A stretch of 64,000 nucleotides of DNA from Sinomonas mesophila (lineage in GTDB: Bacteria; Actinomycetota; Actinomycetes; Actinomycetales; Micrococcaceae), in assembly GCF_001999765.1 (NCBI RefSeq), contig NZ_MTIC01000013.1, positions 1 through 64,000 of the forward strand, in the 5' to 3' direction. Positions 8,627 through 16,502 of the stretch are shown here, piece after piece (positions within the stretch are counted from its first letter, which is position 1; every line of letters begins with the position of its first letter). The notes under the pieces were generated by a model. The model did no database searches. It was given only the letters and a program-made list of their open reading frames with translations, and was not told the origin of the DNA. The translations under genes were made by a program, and so were the position numbers.

Positions 8627-8671
8627 TTACCGAACGTTCATTAGGTAATCTCATCGGGCCGGATGTGTCAA
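8627..8671 (-). promoter_or_regulatory. paaI promoter with PaaR-type operator
   Basis: On the minus strand TTGACA (8671-8666) and TACCTA (8647-8642, spacer 18) form a promoter. A near-palindrome, TTACC...GGTAA around GAACGTTC (8627-8648), covers the -10 and the start region. It shares ACCGNNCGTTCRTT with the site before paaA. From memory, this fits the ACCG-NN-CG-NN-CGGT core described for actinobacterial PaaR. Confidence 0.7.
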
Positions 8672-8760
8672 GGAGCACAGCAGCCCGCCCGTGGCTGAAA
8701 ACACCTCCAGAAGCCGTCGCGGGGCATGGCGGGAGGCAGCCCAGCTGGAAGGATGGACCC

Positions 8761-10884
8761 ATGGCACGAGGCATCTACGTCAGCGCTACCACGCCCGGCT
8801 CGGGCAAGTCGCTCGTGGCCCTGGGCGTGGCCGAGGCGCTCCACCGCCACACCGGCCGGATCGGCTTCTTCAGGCCGGTCGTCCTCGGCGACGACGCCGC
8901 GCGGGACCCCATGGTCGCGCTCATGGCCACGCGGTTCGGCCTCGAGCCAGACGTGTGCCGGGGCGGCCTCACGGCGCGCGAAGTCCGCCAGCTCCTCGCC
9001 GCCGGCCAGCGCGAGGAGATCGATGCCCGCTGCGTCGAGATCTTCGCCGAGATCGCGGCGCGGTGCGACGTCGTCGTGGTCGAGGGGACCGACCTCACGG
9101 GCCACGACTCCGCCGTCGAGTTCGCCCTCAATGCCCGGCTCGCGAACCACCTCGCGTGCCCCGTCGTCGCCGTGGTGAGCGGGCGCGACCGCACGCCCGA
9201 GGAGATCGCCGACGCCGTCGACGTCGCCCGCAAGGAGCTCGCCGCCGCGCGGTGCTCCGTGCTCGCCATGATGGTCAACCGGGCCGACGCCGGCCGGCTC
9301 GGCGAGATCGCGGACGGCATCCGCCCTGGCGCCTCGCACCGGCCCGTGTACGTCCTGCCCGAGCTGCCCGAGATCTCCCGACCGACGACGGGCGAGGTCT
9401 CCGCGGGCCTCGCGCTGCGGCAGATCGCCGGGAGCGCCGACATGGAGCGCGAGGTGCGGGGCGTGAAGGTCGCGGCGATGAGCGTCGCGAACTTCATCGG
9501 CGCGCTCGCCGACGGCGACCTCGTGATCGTGCCGGGCGACCGGCCCGACGTCATGGTCGGCGCCCTCGCCTCGACGTTCTCGCCCGAGTTCCCGGTCCCC
9601 GCCGCCATGGTCCTCACGGGCGGGCTCGCGCCGGACGCGCACGTCCTCTCGCTCCTGGCCCAGGCGCCGTTCCCGGTCTTCGCCTACCCGGACGACACCT
9701 ACAACGCGGCGCGCGCCGTCGCCGAGGTCCGGAGCGAGATCTGGACGGGCCACCGCCGCAAGGTCGCCTCGGCGCTCGGCGCGTGGGCGCGCCACGTCGA
9801 CGACGCCGAGCTCGTCGAGCGGCTCGAGCTGCCCCGGCCGGTCACGATGACACCGCTGCGCTTCCTGCACGAGCTCATCGGCCGAGCCCGCGCCGAGCGC
9901 AAGCGGATTGTGCTCCCCGAGGGCACGGACGTGCGGATCCTGCGGGCCGCAGAGATCCTCGCCCGCCGGGACGTGTGCGACCTGACTCTCCTGGGCCCCG
10001 AGCGCGACGTCCGCGAGCTCGCCGCGTCCAACGGAGTCTCCCTCGAGGGCATTGCCGTCGTCGACCCCGCGGCCTCCGAGCTCCGCGCCCGCTTCGCCGA
10101 GGAGTACGCGCGGCTGCGCGCGCACCGGGGCGTCGACCTGGCCAAGGCCCTCGAGGTCATGCTGGACGTGAGCTACTTCGGGACCATGATGGTCCAGCTC
10201 GGCCTCGTCGACGGCATGGTCTCCGGCGCCGCGCACACGACGGCGCACACCATCCGGCCCGCGCTCGAGTTCGTCAAGACGGTGCCCGGCGTGAAGATCG
10301 TCTCCTCGGTGTTCCTCATGCTCATGGCGGACCGCGTGCTCGTCTACGGCGACTGCGCCGTCGTCCCCGATCCCGACGCCGGGCAGCTCGCCGACATCGC
10401 CCTCGCCTCGGCCGAAACCGCGGCGCAGTTCGGCGTCACGCCGCGCGTTGCGATGCTCAGCTACTCGACCGGCGGATCGGGCTCGGGCGCCGCCGTCGAC
10501 AAGGTGCGCGCGGCGACCGAGGAGGTGCGGCGGCGCCGGCCCGGGCTCGCCGTCGAGGGCCCGATCCAGTACGACGCCGCCGTCGAGCCCACCATCGCGG
10601 CCTCGAAGCTGCCGGGCTCGGACGTCGCTGGGCAGGCGACCGTGTTCATCTTCCCGGACCTCAACACGGGCAACAACACGTACAAGGCGGTCCAGCAGTC
10701 CTCGGGCGCGGTCGCCGTCGGCCCCGTCCTGCAGGGGCTCCGGCGGCCGGTGAACGACCTCTCCCGCGGGTGCACGGTCGAGGACATCGTCAACACCGTC
10801 GCGATCACCGCGATCCAGGCGCAGAGCGTGCCCACTGCGCAGACCGCCGCGGCCCTCGCCCCGCAGACCGCCCCGCAGAACTAG
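8761..10884 (+). CDS. pta: Phosphate acetyltransferase
   Basis: This 707-residue enzyme interconverts acetyl-CoA and acetyl phosphate. It has the long architecture: an N-terminal P-loop domain (SATTPGSGKSLVALG), a middle DRTGG-like domain, and a C-terminal PTA_PTB catalytic domain (IVLPEGTDVRILRAAEIL, then VDGMVSGAAHTTAHTIRPAL and SYSTGGSGSG). The length matches the 714-residue E. coli protein. The ATG at 8761 has a GGAAGGA site 8 nt upstream; a longer frame from 8581 would cross the divergent paaI promoter. ackA follows after 9 nt in the same operon. Confidence 0.95.
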   Translation: MARGIYVSATTPGSGKSLVALGVAEALHRHTGRIGFFRPVVLGDDAARDPMVALMATRFGLEPDVCRGGLTAREVRQLLAAGQREEIDARCVEIFAEIAARCDVVVVEGTDLTGHDSAVEFALNARLANHLACPVVAVVSGRDRTPEEIADAVDVARKELAAARCSVLAMMVNRADAGRLGEIADGIRPGASHRPVYVLPELPEISRPTTGEVSAGLALRQIAGSADMEREVRGVKVAAMSVANFIGALADGDLVIVPGDRPDVMVGALASTFSPEFPVPAAMVLTGGLAPDAHVLSLLAQAPFPVFAYPDDTYNAARAVAEVRSEIWTGHRRKVASALGAWARHVDDAELVERLELPRPVTMTPLRFLHELIGRARAERKRIVLPEGTDVRILRAAEILARRDVCDLTLLGPERDVRELAASNGVSLEGIAVVDPAASELRARFAEEYARLRAHRGVDLAKALEVMLDVSYFGTMMVQLGLVDGMVSGAAHTTAHTIRPALEFVKTVPGVKIVSSVFLMLMADRVLVYGDCAVVPDPDAGQLADIALASAETAAQFGVTPRVAMLSYSTGGSGSGAAVDKVRAATEEVRRRRPGLAVEGPIQYDAAVEPTIAASKLPGSDVAGQATVFIFPDLNTGNNTYKAVQQSSGAVAVGPVLQGLRRPVNDLSRGCTVEDIVNTVAITAIQAQSVPTAQTAAALAPQTAPQN

Positions 10885-10893
10885 GAGGCCCTC

Positions 10894-12093
10894 ATGCTCG
10901 TCCTCGTCATCAACTCCGGCTCGTCGTCCCTCAAGTACCAGGTGCGCGACGTCTCCGCGCACGAGCACGAGGCAGGCGTGCTCGCCGAGGGGCTCATCGA
11001 GCGGATCGGCGTCGGCAACGGGGGAGGGGGCGACGGCGAGCCGATCGGCCCGCGCGACCATGCCGAGGCCCTCGAGCTCGTCGACGCCCGCCTGCACGAG
11101 GTCCTCGGCGACCGCACGGTCGACGCCGTCGGGCACCGCGTGGTCCACGGCGGCGAGCGCTTCGCCGAGCCGGTGCTCGTGGACCACGAGATCACCCGCG
11201 CGATCGAACGGCTCAACCCGCTCGCTCCGCTGCACAACCCCGCCAACGTCCTCGGGATCCGGGCGATCGCCGAGAAATGGCCGACGATGCCTCAGGTCGC
11301 CGTGTTCGACACCGCCTTCCACCGCAGCATCCCCGAGCACGCCTGGCGCTACGCCGTGCCGGACTGGCTCTACAGCCGCCACGGGATCCGCCGCTACGGC
11401 TTCCATGGCACCTCGCACCAGTACGTCGCGCACCGGGCGGCCCAGCTGCTGGGCATCCCCGAGGAGGAGTTCGACGGCGTCATCCTCCACCTCGGCAACG
11501 GCGCCTCCGCGACGGCGATCCAGGGCGGGAAGTCGGTGGACACCTCGATGGGCTTCACCCCGCTCGAGGGCCTCGTGATGGGCACGCGGTCCGGGGACAT
11601 CGACCCGTCCATCCTGGTCTTCCTCGGCCGGCAGGGGATGAACCCGGACGAGATCGACGCGCTGCTGAACCGCGAGTCGGGGCTCAAGGCGCTCGCGGGA
11701 AGCAACGACATGCGCTCGGTGGTCGAGGCCGCCGAGTCCGGGGACGAGGCGGCGCGGACCGCGCTCGCGGTCGCGTCCTATCGCCTGGCGAAGTACGTCG
11801 GGGCGTACCACGTGGCGGTCGGCGGGGCGCACGCGGTGGTCTTCACGGCCGGGATCGGCGAGAACTCGGGGGCGTTCCGTGCCCTCGTGGCCGAGCGGCT
11901 CGGAGCGCTCGGCGTGGAGCTCGACGACGCCCTGAACGCCGAGCGCTCGAAGGAGCCGCGGGTCATCTCCGCGCCCGGGTCCGCCATCCCGCTCCTCGTC
12001 GTCCCCACGGACGAGGAGCGGGCCATCGCGGAGGCCACGGCCACCGTGGTCGAGCGGGCTTCAGCCGGATCTCAGCCCGTCGGGTCAGCATGA
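10894..12093 (+). CDS. ackA: Acetate kinase
   Basis: This 399-residue ASKHA-fold kinase forms ATP and acetate from acetyl phosphate, completing the Pta-AckA overflow and assimilation route. The N-terminal signature VLVINSGSSSLKYQV and the second signature GFHGTSHQYVAHRAA are present, along with VFTAGIGENSG near the C-terminus. Length equals the family norm. An AGGAGG site precedes the ATG, and pta ends 9 nt upstream. Confidence 0.96.
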   Translation: MLVLVINSGSSSLKYQVRDVSAHEHEAGVLAEGLIERIGVGNGGGGDGEPIGPRDHAEALELVDARLHEVLGDRTVDAVGHRVVHGGERFAEPVLVDHEITRAIERLNPLAPLHNPANVLGIRAIAEKWPTMPQVAVFDTAFHRSIPEHAWRYAVPDWLYSRHGIRRYGFHGTSHQYVAHRAAQLLGIPEEEFDGVILHLGNGASATAIQGGKSVDTSMGFTPLEGLVMGTRSGDIDPSILVFLGRQGMNPDEIDALLNRESGLKALAGSNDMRSVVEAAESGDEAARTALAVASYRLAKYVGAYHVAVGGAHAVVFTAGIGENSGAFRALVAERLGALGVELDDALNAERSKEPRVISAPGSAIPLLVVPTDEERAIAEATATVVERASAGSQPVGSA

Positions 12094-12112
12094 CGCCGCC
12101 GGGCGGACCGGC

Positions 12113-12574
12113 CTACTCCTGCCCGAGCTGGGCCTGGATGGCCGCCAGGTCGTAGTAGCGATGTTCCTCGGCGATCCGTCCCTGGGCGTCGACGCGGCTG
12201 AAGGAGGCGAACTTCTGGTCGATGCGTCGCCCGGTGGCCGGCAGCTCGCCGTCGGGCAGCGCGAGCGGCCCGGTCTGGGTTCCCGTCACATCCATTTCGG
12301 CGGCAACGCTCTCACCGGCAGTCAGCACGTTGGTCACCGTGGCGCGCAGGTCGGGCATCGCTGTGAAGAAGGCGGCGACGTCCTCCTCGATGGCTGCACG
12401 CCCGCGCAGCGGTTCCGGATACTGGGGATCGACGACGACGGCGTCGTCCGCGTAGAACGCGGTGAACCCGGTCGCGTCATGGGAGTTGAAGGCAGACAGC
12501 TGGTCGCGGACGAGCTGTTCCAGCGACGTCCTTCCTGCGGCGTCAGCTCCTGTTCCCTCGGTCGAGGTGGTCAT
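12113..12574 (-). CDS. SnoaL-like (NTF2-fold) ester cyclase family protein
   Basis: This small protein of 153 residues matches the SnoaL-like NTF2 fold: LVRDQLSAFNSHDATGFTAFYADDAVVVDP, followed by LRGRAAIEEDVAAFFTAMPDLR. Family members range from polyketide cyclases to proteins of unknown function, so no substrate can be named. AAGGAG lies 6 nt before the ATG. It is convergent with ackA, separated by 19 nt, and is followed upstream by a TetR/hydrolase pair in the same direction, 78 nt away. Confidence 0.7.
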   Translation of the reverse strand: MTTSTEGTGADAAGRTSLEQLVRDQLSAFNSHDATGFTAFYADDAVVVDPQYPEPLRGRAAIEEDVAAFFTAMPDLRATVTNVLTAGESVAAEMDVTGTQTGPLALPDGELPATGRRIDQKFASFSRVDAQGRIAEEHRYYDLAAIQAQLGQE

Positions 12575-12652
12575 GGCGAGCTCCTTCCAAGCGGTGGGAC
12601 AGGACCATGGTCGATCCGGCCCGGAGCCCGGTCAACGCTTCGTCAGAGGCAT

Positions 12653-13216
12653 TCATCCGGCGCGGCGGAGCGACGTGTCGAGCCTGTCCAGCATCCGGTG
12701 GAAGCTCTGCTCGACGTCGCGGGGGAGGCCGAAGCCGCCGGCCTGCTCCAGGCTCACCCAGCCGTGCAGCGCGGCCCGGAGTGCGCGCACGGCGTCCACC
12801 TCGTCGTCGCCCGCGAGGCCGTAGCCGCGCAGGGCGTCCGTGACCACGGTCAGCACCCGTCCGGCGACGTCGGCGAGCACCTCGTCCTGGGCATCGGGGC
12901 TGCGGAGGGTGGCGGCGTACCGGCCGGGGTGCTCAAGGGCGTAGGCGCGGTAGGCGGACCCGAGGGCCTGCAGCGCCTCGGCCCCCGAGCGCCCGACGGC
13001 GGCGGCGGAGAGACGTGCGGTGAGCTCCTCGAGCGCCAGCAGGCAGACCTCGTGCTGCAGCGCGTCGAGGCCCGCGACGTGGTTGTAGAGGCTGGGCGTC
13101 TTGACGCCGAGCTCCTGGGCCACCGCGGCGAGGCTCAGCTGCGCCAGTCCGCGCCCGTCGGCCAGGGACGCCGCGGCCGCCACCACCCGGCTGCGGTCCA
13201 GGCCCACCCTAGGCAT
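12653..13216 (-). CDS. TetR-family regulator with WHG-type C-terminus
   Basis: This 187-residue regulator has the HTH LAAVAQELGVKTPSLYNHVAGLDALQ near residues 28-52 and a C-terminal LHGWVSLE segment like the TetR WHG-domain subgroup. Its start overlaps the end of the alpha/beta-hydrolase gene by 8 nt, so the two are cotranscribed. A palindrome at 14067-14081 upstream of the hydrolase is the likely operator for self-control. Confidence 0.85.
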   Translation of the reverse strand: MPRVGLDRSRVVAAAASLADGRGLAQLSLAAVAQELGVKTPSLYNHVAGLDALQHEVCLLALEELTARLSAAAVGRSGAEALQALGSAYRAYALEHPGRYAATLRSPDAQDEVLADVAGRVLTVVTDALRGYGLAGDDEVDAVRALRAALHGWVSLEQAGGFGLPRDVEQSFHRMLDRLDTSLRRAG

Positions 13217-14057
13217 CGGCGTCGACCTCCCGGAGGAAGCCTACGATCTCGGGGGAGACGAGCTCGGCGTACTCCGCGTGGGGGTAGTGACCGGCCCGGG
13301 GGACCATCACGGCGCGGCCGCCAAGCCGGGCGGCGACGTGCTCCGCCTCCGCCCGCGGGTCCGGGAAGTCCGGGTCCCGCTCGCCCATGACGACGAGCGC
13401 TGGAGACCGGACCTGGCCCAGCCTGGCCTCGGCCTCGGCATGCGACGTCCGCGTGGTCGCGGTGAAGGCGCGCCAGTAGTGCCGCCGTCGGGCGCTGCGC
13501 ACGACGGCGGCGAGATGCTCCGCGAAGCCTTCCGGCTTCCGGCCCGGGTACAGGGTCGCGACGTAGCGCTTGAGGACGAGGGGGCCCCACGGGCGAACGA
13601 AGGCCAGACGGAACAGGGCCGTCGTCAGTCGGCCGATGGGAGGGTTGCGGACGAACGGGCCGATCAGGACGAGCCCGCGGACCAGCTCGGGGGCCTCGGC
13701 CGCGGCCCAGACGGCCGCGCCCGCGCCCATCGAGCTGCCCACGAGCACCGCGGGCCTGCCCAGCTCCCGGAGCAGGGCCAGCATGTCGCCACCCGTGGGG
13801 ACGTCGCCGTACTCGGTGAAGCCCGCGTCGCTGTCGCCGTGCCCGCGCAGGTCCATGACCGCTACCGAGAAGCCGGCCCGGGCCAGGTCGGCGGCGAGGA
13901 ACCGGTAGGCCAGGCGGAGATCGCCCATCCCCGGCACGCAGACGACGAGGGGGCCCTCACCGTGGAGCTCGTAGGCGACCCGCCCCTCGGGCCGGGAGAG
14001 GTGGCGCGGTCGCGCCATGCCGAAGCGGGCAGCATCCTGAAGATTGCTATTGCTCAT
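13209..14057 (-). CDS. Alpha/beta hydrolase
   Basis: This 282-residue hydrolase has the nucleophile elbow GSSMGAG (Ser in VLVGSSMGAGAAVW), an oxyanion region near VCVPGMGDLR, a DLRGHGDSD motif and a C-terminal acid/His pair (VMGERDPDFPDP and RAGHYPHAEY). The substrate is unknown. The ATG at 14057 is preferred because TAGTCT lies exactly 7 nt upstream, matching other leaderless genes here; ATG 14063 is an alternative. It is the first gene of an operon with the TetR regulator. Confidence 0.8.
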   Translation of the reverse strand: MSNSNLQDAARFGMARPRHLSRPEGRVAYELHGEGPLVVCVPGMGDLRLAYRFLAADLARAGFSVAVMDLRGHGDSDAGFTEYGDVPTGGDMLALLRELGRPAVLVGSSMGAGAAVWAAAEAPELVRGLVLIGPFVRNPPIGRLTTALFRLAFVRPWGPLVLKRYVATLYPGRKPEGFAEHLAAVVRSARRRHYWRAFTATTRTSHAEAEARLGQVRSPALVVMGERDPDFPDPRAEAEHVAARLGGRAVMVPRAGHYPHAEYAELVSPEIVGFLREVDADA

Positions 14058-14066
14058 AGCCATAAG

Positions 14067-14081
14067 ACTAATAGCATTAGT
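14067..14081. promoter_or_regulatory. Operator ACTAAT-AGC-ATTAGT before the hydrolase/TetR operon
   Basis: A 6-bp perfect palindrome with a 3-nt centre lies between the -35 region and the -10 (TAGTCT) of the predicted hydrolase promoter. AT-rich palindromes are rare in this DNA. The position mirrors the TATAGC operators of the first TetR gene, so autoregulation by the operon's own TetR protein is likely. Confidence 0.65.
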
Positions 14082-14100
14082 TTTGCGACGCCAGCCCCGG

Positions 14101-16302
14101 TCACGTGTCCGGAAGGTCTCTCGCGCCGAGGGCGTCGGCGATGAACGCGTAGTCCCACGCGCGCTCCCGCCACGCCTCGTACCGGCCCGAGGCACCGCCA
14201 TGCCCAGCATCCATCTCGGTCTTGAGCACCACCGGCTGCCCGCCCGTGGTCGCCCCGCGCAGCGCCTGGACCCACTTGGCCGGCTCGACGTAGAGCACGC
14301 GAGTGTCGTTGAAGCTCGTCACTGCGGCGACCTTCGGGTAGGCGGCGGGCCGGACGTTCTCGTACGGCGAGTAGGACTTCATGTAGGCGTAGACCTCGGG
14401 ATCCTCGAGGGGGTTGCCCCATTCCTCCCACTCGAGGGCGGAGAGCGGCAGCTCGGGGTCGAGGACGGTGGTCAGGGTGTCCACGAAGGGCACCTGCGCC
14501 ACGGCGGCCGCGTACTTCTCCGGCGCGAGGTTGAGCACGGCGCCGACGAGGAGCCCGCCGGCCGAGCCGCCCATGCACGCGATCCGCGCCGGGTCTGCCC
14601 AGCCCGAGGCGACGAGCCAGTCCGTTGCCGCGACGAAGTCGGTGAACGTGTTCTTCTTGGCGAGCTTCTTGCCCTCCTCATACCAGCGCCGGCCCAGCTC
14701 TCCGCCGCCGCGCACGTGCGCGATGGCCATGACGATCCCGCGGTCCAACAGGCTCAGGCGGGGGATCGAGAAGCCCGGGTCCATGCTGATCTCGTAGGAG
14801 CCGTAGCCGTAGACGAGGGCGGGGTTCGTTCCGTCCGGGGCGGCCGACGCGCGGCGCAGGATCGACAGCGGCACCCGGGTGCCGTCGTCGGCCGTGGCCC
14901 ACGCGCGCTCGGCGACGTAGTCCGCGGGGTCGTACCCGCCCAGGACGGGCGTCTCCTTGCGCAGGAGCAGCTCGCCCGTCGCGAGGACGTAGTCGTAGAC
15001 GCGCGGGGGAGTGACGTAGGAGGTGTAGCTCAGGCGGGCGACGGGGGAGAGGTAGTCGGAGGCGCCCGCGCCGGCCGTGTAGAGCTCCTCGCCGAACGCC
15101 GGCTCCGCGAACGACGGCGTGGTCCCCGCGGCGGCGGACCGCACCACGTCGTCGCGGGCGGCGAAGCGGACGGTCTCGATCGTGTCGCGGCGCAGGGAAA
15201 GGAGCACGTGCGTCGCGGTGACGGATGCGCCCTCGACCTTGACGGCGTCGTCGTGCGGGACGACCTCGGCCCAGCGCTGCTCGGCGAGCGGCTTCGCGAA
15301 CTCGGCGAGCGGGGCGAGCGAGACCATGTTGTTCACGGCCTTGCTGTCTGGGTGGTCCGGCGCCGCGCCCCGGTTGTGCGTGAGCAGGACCTGGGTGGCG
15401 CCGTCGTGCTCGAAGAACTCGGGGGAGTAGAGGACGCGCTCCTCGCGCCCGATCAGCACCTGGAGCCGCGCGCCCGGGTCCGCGAGGTCGAGGTAGCGGG
15501 ACTCCGAGTATTCCGAGTTGCCGATTCCGACGTGCAGCCAGCGCCGGTCCGGCGAGGTGTCGATCCCGGTCCATTGCGCGACGTCGTCCTCCTGGAAGAG
15601 CAGCTCGTCCTGCTCGACCGGCGTGCCGAGGACGTGCATGCGCACCTGGTAGGGGCGCCAGGCCTCGTCCGCGACCATGTAGAACAGGCGGCGCCCCTCC
15701 GGGTCGAACTCGAGACCGTAGAAGACGTTCTCGATCACCTCGGGGAGGAGCTCGCCGGTGCGGAGGTCCTTGACCCGCAGCGTGAAGGTCTCGTCGCCGG
15801 ACGTGTCGACGGCGTAGGCGTACAGGTGGCCGTCCCGCGTCACGGCGGCGGTGCCCACGCTGAAGAATGGGTGCCCCTCTGCCTCGGCGTTGCCGTCGAG
15901 GAGGACGTGCTCGCCCGGGACGGGGACGCCGGGCTCGACGGCGGGCGGGGTCCAGTCCGCGGAGGGGTCGCCGGTGTCCGCGGCTGCGACGCGGCAGTAG
16001 ATCGGGTACTGCTGGCCCTCGACGGTGCGCGAGTAGTACCACCAGTCGTCCTTGCGGCTCGGTACGGAGAGGTCCGTCTCCTGGGTGCGCCGCTTGATCT
16101 CGTCGAAGATGGCGTCGCGGATCGGCTGCTGGTCCGCGGTCACGGCCTCGGTGTAGGCATTCTCGGCCCTCAGGAACGCGACCACCTCCGGGCTCTCCTT
16201 GTCCCGCAGCCACTCGTAGCTGTCCACGAAGGCGTCCCCGTGGTGCGTGCGGGCGTGCGGAACCTTGCGGGCGGAGGGCGGCTGCGGGGTCGTATCCGTC
16301 AT
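14101..16302 (-). CDS. ptrB: S9 family oligopeptidase (oligopeptidase B-like)
   Basis: This 733-residue serine peptidase has an N-terminal beta-propeller followed by a C-terminal alpha/beta-hydrolase domain. The nucleophile motif CMGGSAGGLLVGAVLN and the distal His in DAGHGGASGRYEAWRE are present. HARTHHGDAFVDSYEWLRDKESPEV is the usual S9A start. Oligopeptidase B cleaves short peptides after basic residues in the cytoplasm; there is no signal peptide. A TAGGGT box (16314-16309) 6 nt before the ATG suggests a leaderless mRNA. Confidence 0.9.
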   Translation of the reverse strand: MTDTTPQPPSARKVPHARTHHGDAFVDSYEWLRDKESPEVVAFLRAENAYTEAVTADQQPIRDAIFDEIKRRTQETDLSVPSRKDDWWYYSRTVEGQQYPIYCRVAAADTGDPSADWTPPAVEPGVPVPGEHVLLDGNAEAEGHPFFSVGTAAVTRDGHLYAYAVDTSGDETFTLRVKDLRTGELLPEVIENVFYGLEFDPEGRRLFYMVADEAWRPYQVRMHVLGTPVEQDELLFQEDDVAQWTGIDTSPDRRWLHVGIGNSEYSESRYLDLADPGARLQVLIGREERVLYSPEFFEHDGATQVLLTHNRGAAPDHPDSKAVNNMVSLAPLAEFAKPLAEQRWAEVVPHDDAVKVEGASVTATHVLLSLRRDTIETVRFAARDDVVRSAAAGTTPSFAEPAFGEELYTAGAGASDYLSPVARLSYTSYVTPPRVYDYVLATGELLLRKETPVLGGYDPADYVAERAWATADDGTRVPLSILRRASAAPDGTNPALVYGYGSYEISMDPGFSIPRLSLLDRGIVMAIAHVRGGGELGRRWYEEGKKLAKKNTFTDFVAATDWLVASGWADPARIACMGGSAGGLLVGAVLNLAPEKYAAAVAQVPFVDTLTTVLDPELPLSALEWEEWGNPLEDPEVYAYMKSYSPYENVRPAAYPKVAAVTSFNDTRVLYVEPAKWVQALRGATTGGQPVVLKTEMDAGHGGASGRYEAWRERAWDYAFIADALGARDLPDT

Positions 16303-16332
16303 GGCCCAACCCTAGCCCCGCGGCCCCCCTTG

Positions 16333-16395
16333 CAACCCCGCATCGCAACACGCTGGAATCCGGAGCACTTAACAGCGTGTTGCGATGCGGGGTTG
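16333..16395. repeat. Perfect 23-bp inverted repeat with 17-nt loop
   Basis: The left arm (16333-16355) and right arm (16373-16395) are exact reverse complements; the right arm starts CAGCGTGTTGCGATGCGGGG. It lies between the divergently transcribed oligopeptidase and DUF4012 genes, so it terminates neither. The arm contains GATGCGGGGTT, close to the GATGCGGGGTCA core of the 21-bp arrays. It may be an operator, a cruciform or a small mobile-type element. Confidence 0.9.
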
Positions 16396-16502
16396 AGCGT
16401 GGCGGGGTCGCATTGGGGCGATGCCTCCGTGCGCCGATAGCATCGACGGGACGGCGTGAGGGGGCCACGTGGCCGAAGCCCCCGCGGGAAGGAGTGCGGC
16501 CC

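Noticed and set aside
8668-12155. Long open frames of over 1000 codons on both strands across pta and ackA
   Set aside because: They overlap strongly conserved enzymes and are Arg/Gly/Ala-rich shadows without domains.
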